In this document: in pieces, positions 1 through 9,533 of the stretch
Layout of the letters: every line of letters begins with the position of its first letter
Numbering within the stretch: position 1 is the stretch's first letter
Assembly (NCBI GenBank): GCA_009861545.1
Contig: VXME01000060.1
Location: 1 to 52,832 of the forward strand
Reading direction: 5' to 3'
Length of the DNA: 52,832 nt
From: Acidobacteriota bacterium
Lineage (GTDB): Bacteria > Acidobacteriota > Vicinamibacteria > Vicinamibacterales > UBA8438
The notes under the pieces: generated by a model
Told to the model about the DNA's origin: nothing
Seen by the model: the letters and a program-made list of their open reading frames with translations, nothing else
The model's database searches: none
Made by a program: the position numbers and the translations under genes

Positions 1-50
<50 letters not shown>

Positions 51-55
51 CCACC

Positions 56-466
56 GTGCATCGCGGAGGCGTCTACGTCTGCATCGAGGGCCCGCAGTTT
101 TCCACCCTCGCCGAGTCGCGCCTGTACCGGTCGTGGAACATGGACGTGATCGGCATGACCAACCTGCAGGAGGCGAAGCTTGCGCGGGAGGCGGAGATGT
201 GCTTCGCGACGCTGGCGCTGGTCACCGACTACGACTGCTGGCACCCCGAGCACGACGAGGTGACCGTCGAGATGGTCCTCGAGACGCTGCAGGCGAACGC
301 CGTGACTGCGCAGAAGACGATCGCCGAACTGGTGTCGCAACTGCCCGATGATCGCGAATGCGAGTGCACGACGGCGCTGGCGACCGCGATCATCACCCGG
401 CCCGAGGCGATTCCCCCCGAGACCCGCGCCGAGCTGGCGCCGCTCATCGGCAGGTACGTGTCATGA
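56..466 (+). CDS. mtnP: S-methyl-5'-thioadenosine phosphorylase, C-terminal part (truncated by contig edge)
   Basis: This is the C-terminal half of a nucleoside phosphorylase of the MTAP family, which cleaves 5'-methylthioadenosine to adenine and 5-methylthioribose-1-phosphate in methionine salvage. The motif [12 protein letters not shown] followed by AESRLYRSW is the substrate-binding region, and TDYDCWHP is the typical MTAP signature farther on. The real start lies upstream; the GTG at 56 is probably an internal valine, because about half of a normal protein of roughly 280-300 residues is missing and the upstream bases are a poly-C artefact. Its stop overlaps the next start as ATGA, so it is probably translationally coupled to the PfkB kinase. 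The family call is secure; a purine phosphorylase with other substrate preference cannot be excluded from half a protein. Confidence 0.85.
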   Translation: MHRGGVYVCIEGPQFSTLAESRLYRSWNMDVIGMTNLQEAKLAREAEMCFATLALVTDYDCWHPEHDEVTVEMVLETLQANAVTAQKTIAELVSQLPDDRECECTTALATAIITRPEAIPPETRAELAPLIGRYVS

Positions 467-1383
467 GCCAGGCGGTGCTGACGGTGGGTTCGGTCGCCTT
501 CGACTCGATCCGGACGCCCTTCGGCGCGGTATCCCGCGTGGTCGGCGGCGCAGCGACCTTCTTCAGTATCGCCGCGTCGTTCTTCAGCGACGTGCGTCTG
601 GTGGCGGTGGTGGGGGAGGACTTCGACGAGCGCCACATGCAGGTTTTCGGCGGCCGGCGTATCGACCTCGAAGGCCTGCAGCGCGTGCCGGGCGACACTT
701 TCCGCTGGAAGGGGGAGTACAAGCTCGACCTGAACACGCGCGAGACGATCTACACGCACCTGAACGTGTTCGAGGACTTCTCGCCGCGCGTGCCGGAGGG
801 CTTCCGTTCCACGCCGGTCGTGTTTCTCGCCAACATCCACCCGGCGCTGCAGCTGGAGGTCCTCGACCAGATCGAGGCGCCGCGGTTCGTCGCTCTCGAT
901 ACGATGAACTACTGGATCGACGGGACCCCGGACGAGCTGCGCCAGGTGCTGCGGCGCGTGGACGCGGTGGTGATCAACGACGAGGAGGCGCGGCAACTGA
1001 GCGGGAAGGCGAACCTGGTGAAGGCGGCGCGCGAGATCCGCGCCATGGGTCCCCGGCGCGTGATCGTCAAGCGCGGCGAGCATGGCGTGCTGTTGACGCG
1101 GGGGGACGACTTCTTCGCCGCGCCGGGGTTGCCGCTCGAGGAGGTCTGCGATCCGACCGGGGCCGGAGACACCTTCGCGGGCGGTTTCATCGGCTACCTC
1201 GCCGCGGCGGGCGACCTTTCCGACGACGCGGTCACGCGGGCGGCCATCTGCGGCAATGCGCTGGCTTCGCTGTCGGTGGAGGACTTCGGTCTCGGCCGGC
1301 TGCTCACCCTGACCGACGAGGACATCCGGGCCCGCTTCGAGTCCTTTCGGCGCCTGACCCACTTCGATGCGCTCACGTTCTAG
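463..1383 (+). CDS. PfkB-family carbohydrate/nucleoside kinase
   Basis: A 306-residue kinase of the ribokinase/PfkB family. Near residues 229-241 it has the C-terminal signature [13 protein letters not shown], with the catalytic base Asp and the GAGD anion hole; the N-terminal GG motif appears as VVGGAATFF near residue 27. The ATG at 463 overlaps the stop of mtnP as ATGA, and the protein then begins right at the first beta strand ([14 protein letters not shown]), so I prefer it to in-frame starts upstream. PfkB enzymes phosphorylate sugars or nucleosides. Position next to MTA phosphorylase would suit adenosine or methylthioribose salvage, but the substrate cannot be read from the sequence. 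Confidence 0.85.
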   Translation: MSQAVLTVGSVAFDSIRTPFGAVSRVVGGAATFFSIAASFFSDVRLVAVVGEDFDERHMQVFGGRRIDLEGLQRVPGDTFRWKGEYKLDLNTRETIYTHLNVFEDFSPRVPEGFRSTPVVFLANIHPALQLEVLDQIEAPRFVALDTMNYWIDGTPDELRQVLRRVDAVVINDEEARQLSGKANLVKAAREIRAMGPRRVIVKRGEHGVLLTRGDDFFAAPGLPLEEVCDPTGAGDTFAGGFIGYLAAAGDLSDDAVTRAAICGNALASLSVEDFGLGRLLTLTDEDIRARFESFRRLTHFDALTF

Positions 1384-1882
1384 GCTGCTGCTCCGGGGGT
1401 TGTTCGGGGGCGTCGTGCTCTGGTGCGCGGCGCTGGCGGCGACGCCGTACGCGCTGCGGCATGACGCGACGGGGGGTGCGCTGGTCGCGGGCAGCGCCGT
1501 CTACCTCGTCGCGAGCGCCGTCTGCCATCAGCGCGCGGATCGGTCCTTCCATCCCTGGGGGGTGCAGCTCCCGGTGTGCGGGCGTTGTGCCGGACTCTAC
1601 GCCGGGGCGCTGCTCGGCGTCTGCGCCGCAGGATTCTCGCGCCGGCGAAACTCCCAACGCGACCGGAGGGTCGCGCAAGGCGTCTGCGCGGTCCGGTCCT
1701 TCCGCGGCCGGACTGCGGGGCTCGTGCTGGCCGCGGCGGCGCTGCCGACCGCGGCGACCGTGCTGCTCGAGGCGGGGGGGCTGGTCGATCCCGGCAATCT
1801 CGGGCGCGCGGCGTCCGCGGTTCCGCTCGGCGCGGCCGCCTGCGCGTTCGTGGCCGGTGTGATTCGCGGAAAGGTACACTAG
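1367..1882 (+). CDS. DUF2085 family membrane protein
   Basis: A 171-residue predicted inner-membrane protein. The family hallmark is seen around residues 50-80: CHQRADRSF, then QLPVCGRCAGLYAG, giving three conserved cysteines and a histidine that could bind a metal. Several hydrophobic helices flank this motif. The function of DUF2085 proteins is not established. The start overlaps the end of the PfkB gene by 17 bases in another frame. The segment between the third and fourth helices (about residues 85-115) is arginine-rich and less typical. Confidence 0.75.
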   Translation: MRSRSRLLLRGLFGGVVLWCAALAATPYALRHDATGGALVAGSAVYLVASAVCHQRADRSFHPWGVQLPVCGRCAGLYAGALLGVCAAGFSRRRNSQRDRRVAQGVCAVRSFRGRTAGLVLAAAALPTAATVLLEAGGLVDPGNLGRAASAVPLGAAACAFVAGVIRGKVH

Positions 1883-1887
1883 AGGTG

Positions 1888-2277
1888 ATGCGCAACCGTC
1901 CGCAGTCGGCCGATCCGGGCCGCGTCGCCGCGATCTGCGCCGCCGCCTGGGCGTTGCCCGGCGCCGGACATCTCTGGCAGGGGCGTGTGTCCAAGGGAAT
2001 CGTGTTCCTCGTGGCGCTGCCGCTCATGTTCATGATCGGGCTCGGTCTCGACGGGGAGCTGTTCGCCATCGATCCGTCGCAGCCCCTGGTCGCGCTGGCC
2101 GCTCTGGCCGATCTCGGCATCGGAGTCCCTTACCTGCTGGCGCTCGTATTCGGCGCCGGGGGCGGCGACGCGGCGGCCGGCACCTACGAGTACGGCAACA
2201 CGTTTCTCATCGTCTCCGGTCTCCTGAACGTCCTGGTCGTCCTGGACGCGTTCGACATCGCCCAGGGCAGGAAGTAA
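1888..2277 (+). CDS. DUF6677-like small membrane protein
   Basis: A 129-residue protein with about four hydrophobic segments. Its N-terminal part, AWALPGAGHLWQGRVSKG, is the glycine-rich TM2-like motif seen in DUF6677 proteins, which I associate with Acidobacteriota; its C-terminal part contains TYEYGNTFLIVSGLLNVL, also typical of that group. Function unknown. The ATG at 1888 follows the DUF2085 stop by five bases, so the two are probably co-transcribed. Confidence 0.7.
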   Translation: MRNRPQSADPGRVAAICAAAWALPGAGHLWQGRVSKGIVFLVALPLMFMIGLGLDGELFAIDPSQPLVALAALADLGIGVPYLLALVFGAGGGDAAAGTYEYGNTFLIVSGLLNVLVVLDAFDIAQGRK

Positions 2278-2286
2278 GGCGGCGCG

Positions 2287-2460
2287 ATGGCCAGCCATTT
2301 CATCCTGATGGTGCTGTTCGCGGGCTTCGTCTCGCTGGTCTTCTCCGTCCTGATGCGAGACGAGCCGGCCGAGCAGGCGCGTTTCGGCGGGGTGCTGTTC
2401 GCCGGCTTCGTGCTGGCGGCCACGGTGCTCGCCTGGCTGATGTACCCGTTCCCGCTATGA
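2287..2460 (+). CDS. 57-residue two-helix membrane protein
   Basis: A short reading frame of 57 codons with two clear hydrophobic stretches (about residues 4-21 and 34-53) separated by a charged loop RDEPAEQARFGG. It starts nine bases after the previous stop and its own stop overlaps the VanZ-like start as ATGA. Tight packing on both sides, no internal stop and membrane character make it a real gene. I do not recognise a function. Confidence 0.7.
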   Translation: MASHFILMVLFAGFVSLVFSVLMRDEPAEQARFGGVLFAGFVLAATVLAWLMYPFPL

Positions 2461-2879
2461 CCGTCCGGCGCGGCGCAGGTCCGGGTCGGTTGCGCCGCCT
2501 GTTGTGGGCCTGGGGGCCGGCGGCCGGTCTGATGGCCGCCATCTGGTTCGTGTCCGGCACACCCTCGCCGCCGCGATTGCCCGGCTCGGTGTCCGACGTC
2601 ACCGCGCACTTCCTGGCGTACGGCTCGCTCGGGGCGGCGATGCTGCGGGGCGTGGCCGGCGCGGAATGGCCGCGGGTCGGCGTCGGCGGCGCGCTCCTGG
2701 CCGCCGCGCTGAGCGCCGCCTATGGCGTGACGGACGAGCTCCACCAGTCGTTCGTGCCCGGCCGGACACCCGAGCTGCGGGACGTGGCGGCGGATGCACT
2801 CGGATCGGCGGCCGGCGCCGGGCTGGTGTGGGCGTGGAGTATAGTTCTTGCCGTTCGAGCCAGACGCCATGCCGGATGA
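2457..2879 (+). CDS. VanZ-like family membrane protein
   Basis: A 140-residue protein with about four hydrophobic segments and the VanZ signature YGVTDELHQSFVPGR near residues 86-100, followed by RDVAADALGSAAG, also conserved. VanZ of Tn1546 gives low-level teicoplanin resistance, but most chromosomal VanZ-like proteins have no known role. Start overlaps the preceding small protein (ATGA), and its end overlaps the enoyl-CoA hydratase start by 11 bases. Confidence 0.85.
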   Translation: MTVRRGAGPGRLRRLLWAWGPAAGLMAAIWFVSGTPSPPRLPGSVSDVTAHFLAYGSLGAAMLRGVAGAEWPRVGVGGALLAAALSAAYGVTDELHQSFVPGRTPELRDVAADALGSAAGAGLVWAWSIVLAVRARRHAG

Positions 2880-3651
2880 GAACCTGACCATCGAGCGCGA
2901 TGGGGCCGTGGCCGTGCTCACCGTCACGCGGCCCGCGGTTCTGAACGCACTGAACAACCGGACGATCATCGAGCTGGAGGCCGCGGTGAGTCGGCTGACC
3001 GCCGACGACGCGGTGCGGGTGGTGATTCTGACCGGCGCCGGGGACAAGGCGTTCATCGCCGGCGCCGACATTCGCGAGCTGGCGGAGTTGAATCCGGTCA
3101 CCGCCGAGGCGCTGGCGGCGCGCGGGCACGCGTTGTGCCACGCGCTGGAGCGGATGGGCAAGCCGGTGATCGCGGCCGTCAACGGCTACGCGCTGGGCGG
3201 CGGTTGCGAGCTGGCCATGGCCTGCACGCTGCGCATCGCGGCCGACACGGCGAGGCTCGGCCAACCGGAGATCGGGCTCGGCCTGTTGCCCGGCTACGGC
3301 GGCACGCAGCGCCTGCCGCGGTTGGTCGGCGCCGGACGCGCGCTGGAGATGACCCTGACCGGCGATCCCGTCGACGCGCAGGAGGCCTGGCGGATCGGTC
3401 TCGTGAACCGTGTCGTGCCGCGGGCCGAGCTGATGGCGAGCACGATGGAGCTCGCGCAGCGGATCGCGGGCCAGGCCCCAGTCGCCGTGCGCTGCATCCT
3501 GGCGGCCGTCCGCGACGGACTCGGGATGACGCTCGCCGACGGGTGCACTCACGAAGCGAGCCTGTTCGGGCTGGCCGCCGCGACGAGTGACTGGGGCGAA
3601 GGTACGCGCGCGTTTCTCGAGAAGCGCCGGCCGCGGTTTACCGGCTCATGA
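2869..3651 (+). CDS. enoyl-CoA hydratase/isomerase (crotonase family)
   Basis: A 260-residue crotonase that would add water to 2-enoyl-CoA in beta-oxidation or related pathways. The CoA/oxyanion motif IAGADIRELAE is at about residues 63-73. Both catalytic glutamates are present: GGGCELAMAC and QPEIGLGLLPGYGGTQRL, so hydratase rather than isomerase-only activity is expected. I chose ATG 2869; a TTG at 2848 in frame would add seven residues. It fits with the electron-transfer flavoprotein genes farther downstream as part of fatty-acid oxidation, but it sits in a mixed operon ending in ribH. Confidence 0.88.
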   Translation: MPDENLTIERDGAVAVLTVTRPAVLNALNNRTIIELEAAVSRLTADDAVRVVILTGAGDKAFIAGADIRELAELNPVTAEALAARGHALCHALERMGKPVIAAVNGYALGGGCELAMACTLRIAADTARLGQPEIGLGLLPGYGGTQRLPRLVGAGRALEMTLTGDPVDAQEAWRIGLVNRVVPRAELMASTMELAQRIAGQAPVAVRCILAAVRDGLGMTLADGCTHEASLFGLAAATSDWGEGTRAFLEKRRPRFTGS

Positions 3652-4160
3652 GAGACACCCCTGTCATCGAGGGGGCGACCGACGCGTCGGGCTTGCGGGT
3701 CGGCCTCGTCGTCTCCGCGTACCATCGCGCGGTTACCGCCGGCCTGTGCGATGGCGCCCTGGAGGCGCTCCGCGCTGCGGGCGCCCGCAGCGCGGGGACC
3801 GAGGGCGCCGGCTCGGCGACGGTGATCGAGGTGCCGGGCGCTTTCGAGATTCCGCTTGCCGCGCGCCGGGCCGCGGAGTCCGGCAACTTCGACGCGGTCG
3901 TCTGTCTCGGCTGCATCGTGCGGGGGGAGACGCCGCACTTCGACTATCTGGCATCCGCAGTCGCGCACGCGATCGCCGCGGCGTCGCAGGCGACCGGCGT
4001 CCCGATGACGTTCGGGGTGCTGACGACGAACACGCTGGACGAGGCCGCCGCCCGCGCCGGTGACGGGCCCTCGAACAAGGGACGCGAAGCCGCACTGGCC
4101 GCCGTGCAGTTGGCCAACGTCCTCGGCTCGCTGCCGGAGTCGGGCCGGACCGGGGCGTGA
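3648..4160 (+). CDS. ribH: 6,7-dimethyl-8-ribityllumazine synthase
   Basis: A 170-residue lumazine synthase for the penultimate step of riboflavin synthesis, condensing the ribityl-pyrimidine with 3,4-dihydroxybutanone phosphate. Signature motifs are EVPGAFEIPLAARR (phosphate/ribityl binding), GCIVRGETPHFDYL with the proton-transfer histidine, and GVPMTFGVLTTNTLDEA. ATG 3648 overlaps the preceding stop. As in many bacteria it is followed directly by nusB, with a GTGA overlap, but here nusB carries an extra N-terminal region. Confidence 0.95.
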   Translation: MRDTPVIEGATDASGLRVGLVVSAYHRAVTAGLCDGALEALRAAGARSAGTEGAGSATVIEVPGAFEIPLAARRAAESGNFDAVVCLGCIVRGETPHFDYLASAVAHAIAAASQATGVPMTFGVLTTNTLDEAAARAGDGPSNKGREAALAAVQLANVLGSLPESGRTGA

Positions 4161-5403
4161 TTGGAGCATCCTGCCGTGCGGCGTCGCCGGACATGCCGGC
4201 GCACCGGTCCGACGAGAACGACGCAATGACGATCTCCCAGTTCTTCAGGGACCGCCTCGGCGCGCCCCTTGTCAACGCCAGGTGGTCGTGGGGGGCGATC
4301 TCGCCGTCGACCGGTCAGGTCTACCTGCGCGTCTGGGATGACGAGCGCGGTACGCTGAGAGGACGGCGCTGCGTCCGGATCACGGACGGCGAGTTCCCCG
4401 ACACGGCCGACCCGGGTGACCGCGAGCGGCATGCGCACGTGCAGGAGATCGAGAGAGGCGTCAAGCCCTATTGCGTCGTTCTGACAGCCGTCGACCCCCG
4501 GGAGAGTCCGCGGAAGATCAAGTCCTTCGACGAGAGCGCGTTGCTGGTCGGCGGTGAACTGATCAAGGACGCCGAGGGGCGCTTCTGGCTGGAGGATGCG
4601 GGCCGGTGCCCGGTCCCGGCGCCCGGCGAGCAGCCTGAGGTTGCTTCCTCGGGGACGCCGCGCGAGGAGCGGCCGCGACTGGTGAAGCGCGTCGCTCGCG
4701 GCGTGCCGGAAGCTCCTTCCGACCATCCGGCGCGTCGCGAGCCGTCTCGCGCCGCCCGCGCGTCCGGAAGCCCGGCGGAGGGGCCCCCTGAGAGCCGCGG
4801 GGTGCGGAACGCACCCGGGCACGGGGCCCGCGGGCAGGGGACGGTCGCCGGAGCGCCAGGCGGGCGCCGGCGGGCCCGGGAGACGGCGCTCCAGTCGTTG
4901 CATCGGACTCTCGATACCCCGGAGGGCGTGTTCGGCGCCAGGGAGTCCCGAACGGACAACTCGCGCGAGCGCCACAGGGCTCGCGAGACCGCTCTGCAGT
5001 TGCTGTATCAGTGGGACGTCGGCCGCATCGGGGCCGGCGACCTCGACGACGCGCTCGACCTCTTCTGGACGGTGCATCCGGCGCCGGCCCCCCGCCGGGA
5101 GCTCGCGGTCGGCCTCGCCCGCGGCGCCGTGGCCGCGTTGCCGGAGATCGATGCGCTGATCGCGCGACACACCGACAACTGGCGGTCGGAGCGCCTGGCC
5201 GTCGTCGACCGGCTCATCATGCGTTTGGCCGTGTACGAGCTGCTGTTCGAACGGACGCCGGCGGCGGTAGTCATCAACGAGGCGCTGGAGCTGGCGAAGA
5301 CCTTCAGCGGCGAGCGCGCGGTCGCCTTCGTCAACGGCGTGCTCGACGCCGTGCGGCGCGCGATCACGGAGGAGCGCGACCGGAGCAGCGCGCTGGGGAC
5401 GTG

Positions 5404-5404
<1 letters not shown>
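4157..5404 (+). CDS. nusB: transcription antitermination factor NusB with a long unrecognised N-terminal extension
   Basis: One open frame of 415 codons. The last 140 or so residues (from about 270) are NusB, an RNA-binding antitermination factor for rRNA operons: RARETALQLLYQWDVG, DRLIMRLAVYELLF and VVINEALELAKTFSGE are all present. Normal NusB is 130-160 residues. Residues 24-155 form a separate domain starting at ATG 4226, with GAPLVNARWSWGAI, GQVYLRVWDDE and SPRKIKSFDES; I cannot name this family. A Pro/Arg/Gly-rich linker follows (about 155-235). It contains RRRARETALQSLHR, a second copy of the NusB head. Starts possible are GTG 4157 (coupled to ribH), ATG 4226, or GTG 4928 for NusB alone. 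The extension uses AGG/AGA arginine codons that neighbours avoid. Whether it is a true fusion or two products is unresolved. Confidence 0.8.
4865..5011 (+). repeat. duplicated NusB head within the fused nusB gene
   Basis: Positions 4865-4906 and 4970-5011 are 42-base segments in the same frame with 30 of 42 identical bases. They encode RRRARETALQSLHR and RHRARETALQLLYQ. Nearly all differences inside the shared RARETALQ are at third codon positions, so the two look like homologous nusB starts from diverged sources rather than a recent tandem copy. Confidence 0.65.
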
Positions 5405-7479
<2,075 letters not shown>

Positions 7480-7502
7480 TCAGGCATCCTCGAGCGGGGC
7501 CC

Positions 7503-8738
7503 ATGAACCTGCCCTTCGAGCTCTACGTTTCACTTCGCTATCTCGTGGCGCGCCGCAAGCAGGCGTCCATGGCGAGCACGTCGCTCATCTCAGTGCTCGG
7601 CGTGACGGTCGGGGTCACCGCGCTGATCGTCGCGCTGGCCCTGATGACCGGGTTGCAGCAGGAGCTTCGGGACCGCATCGTCGGCTCGCAGGCCCACGTG
7701 TACGTCTGGAACGTGCTGGAAGGCGGCTTCGCGGACTACCGGGAGGCGGCTCGCACGCTGGCCGCGCTGCCGCGCGTGGAGGCTGCCGCGCCGGCGATTC
7801 CGGGCCGGGCCCTCGCCCGCAGCCGCCGCGGCGACGTCTTCATGAACGTCAAGGGCATCGACCCGGAGCTGGAGGCGGCGGTCACGGAGCTGGATACGTC
7901 GTTGAGCAGCGGAAGCCTGGCGGATTTGTCCGGCTACGACGGGCCGGCGCTCGGCGGCATCGTGATCGGCGAGGGGGTCTCGCGGGAGCTCGGCGCGTTC
8001 GTGGGGGACGAGATCACCCTCCTCACCCCGAGCGGCACGCTGTCGCCGATGGGGGTGCTGCCGCGTCCCCGCCGCCTCGCGGTGGTCGGCGTCTTCAGTC
8101 TCGGGATGTACCAGTACGACGCGGCGTACGGCTTCGTGACGCTGGACGCCGCCCGGCGGCTGTTCGGCAAGGACCGGGTCGAGATGATGCAGCTCCGCGT
8201 CGACGACCCCTATGCCTCGCGGGAGGTCGCCGACGCCATCCCGGAGCAGCTCGGCGACGCCTACATGACCGATGACTGGTCACAACTCAACTCGACCCTC
8301 TTCGAGGCGCTGTTCCTGGAGAAGATGGCCATCTCTGTCGCCATCGGCCTGATCGTGGTCGTGGCGACGCTCAACATCGTGTCGTCGCTGATCATGCTCG
8401 TCATGGAGAAGAGCCGGGACATCGCCATCCTCAAGACCATGGGCGCGAGCGCCCGCACGATACGGCGGATCTTCGTCCTGCAGGGGGCCGCCATCGGTCT
8501 GGCCGGGACCGCCGCGGGCGCCGCCGCCGGCTACGTCATCTGCACGGTCATGGATCGCTACCAGCTCCTGCGACTCCCGGTGGACGTGTACCAGGTGACC
8601 TACGTGCCGTTCATCATCGAGCCCTTCGACTTTGGCGTCGTCCTGCTGGCGGCGAACGCCGTCTGCCTCTTCGTGACCCTGCATCCCTCGCGCCGCGCGG
8701 CCGCCATCGAGCCGGCGGAGGCGCTGCGGTACCAGTAG
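7503..8738 (+). CDS. LolC/LolE-type ABC permease for lipoprotein release
   Basis: A 411-residue FtsX/MacB-type permease. It opens with the LolC/E signature FELYVSLRYLVARRKQ, then SLISVLGVTVGVTALIVALA as the first membrane helix (about residues 25-48). A large periplasmic domain (about 50-265) and three C-terminal helices follow, with VATLNIVSSLIMLVMEKSRD and DIAILKTMGAS typical of the family. With the adjacent LolD ATPase it should extract lipoproteins from the inner membrane and pass them to LolA. Only one permease gene is present, so it probably works as a homodimer (LolF-like); this is inference. Separated from lysS by 23 bases. Confidence 0.9.
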   Translation: MNLPFELYVSLRYLVARRKQASMASTSLISVLGVTVGVTALIVALALMTGLQQELRDRIVGSQAHVYVWNVLEGGFADYREAARTLAALPRVEAAAPAIPGRALARSRRGDVFMNVKGIDPELEAAVTELDTSLSSGSLADLSGYDGPALGGIVIGEGVSRELGAFVGDEITLLTPSGTLSPMGVLPRPRRLAVVGVFSLGMYQYDAAYGFVTLDAARRLFGKDRVEMMQLRVDDPYASREVADAIPEQLGDAYMTDDWSQLNSTLFEALFLEKMAISVAIGLIVVVATLNIVSSLIMLVMEKSRDIAILKTMGASARTIRRIFVLQGAAIGLAGTAAGAAAGYVICTVMDRYQLLRLPVDVYQVTYVPFIIEPFDFGVVLLAANAVCLFVTLHPSRRAAAIEPAEALRYQ

Positions 8739-8764
8739 GACATCGCGCCCGACCACCGCTGGCC

Positions 8765-9439
8765 ATGCCTTTCCTGGACGTGCGCGGGTTGTCGAAGTCG
8801 TATTCCATGGGCGGGCGTACGCTGCCGGTGCTGCGCGATCTCGACCTGACCGTCGAGACCGGGGAGATGGTCGCGATCATGGGGGCGTCCGGGGTCGGCA
8901 AGAGCACGCTGCTGCAGCTTCTGGGCGGCCTCGACCGCGTTCGGGAAGGGCGGATCGAGGCCGCCGGCGTGGAGCTGACGGCCCTCGACGACGATGCCCT
9001 CACCGCGTTCAGAAACCGGCGCGTCGGGTTCGTCTTCCAGCTCCATCACCTGCTGCCGGAGTTCTCCGCCCTGGAGAACGTCGAGATGCCGATGCGCATC
9101 GCGCGGCGTTCGCCGGCGGAGTCCCGGGCGCGGGCGGAGGCGCTGCTGCGCGAGGTGGGGCTCGGAGACCGCCTCGCGCACCGGCCCGGCATGCTGTCGG
9201 GCGGGGAGCAGCAGCGGGTGGCCGTGGCGCGCGCCCTCGTGATGCGGCCGGCGCTGCTGCTCGCCGACGAGCCGACCGGCGATCTGGACGAGTCGACCGG
9301 CGCGGCGATCCACGGCCTGCTCCTCGACATGCACCGCGCGCACGGCCTGACGTCGGTCGTGGCCACCCACAACGAGCGGTTGGCCGCCGCGTGCGACCGC
9401 GTGCTGCGGCTCGCCGGTGGGGGGCTTTCCGCGGCTTGA
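8765..9439 (+). CDS. lolD: lipoprotein-releasing ABC transporter ATP-binding protein
   Basis: A 224-residue ABC ATPase with Walker A GASGVGKST (about residues 40-48), Q-loop FVFQLHHLLPEFSALENV, signature LSGGEQQRVAVARAL and Walker B LLLADEPTGDLDE. The HHLLPEF variant after the Q-loop is characteristic of LolD. It powers the upstream LolC/E permease. It starts 26 bases after the permease and is probably in the same transcript. Confidence 0.92.
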   Translation: MPFLDVRGLSKSYSMGGRTLPVLRDLDLTVETGEMVAIMGASGVGKSTLLQLLGGLDRVREGRIEAAGVELTALDDDALTAFRNRRVGFVFQLHHLLPEFSALENVEMPMRIARRSPAESRARAEALLREVGLGDRLAHRPGMLSGGEQQRVAVARALVMRPALLLADEPTGDLDESTGAAIHGLLLDMHRAHGLTSVVATHNERLAAACDRVLRLAGGGLSAA

Positions 9440-9481
9440 CGCGGCGCCTCGGCGGTCCGCGTGGCCGGTGCGCCGGTACCT

Positions 9482-9487
9482 TATAAT
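9482..9487 (+). promoter_or_regulatory. candidate -10 box upstream of clpC
   Basis: A perfect TATAAT lies 46 bases before the clpC start, in an otherwise very GC-rich gap. No convincing -35 hexamer is seen at 16-18 bases, so this is a candidate only. The same TATAATCGA string occurs at 25154. Confidence 0.45.
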
Positions 9488-9533
9488 CGATGCACAACCG
9501 AGACGCTGGCCACCACGCGTCGGAGCAGTCGAC

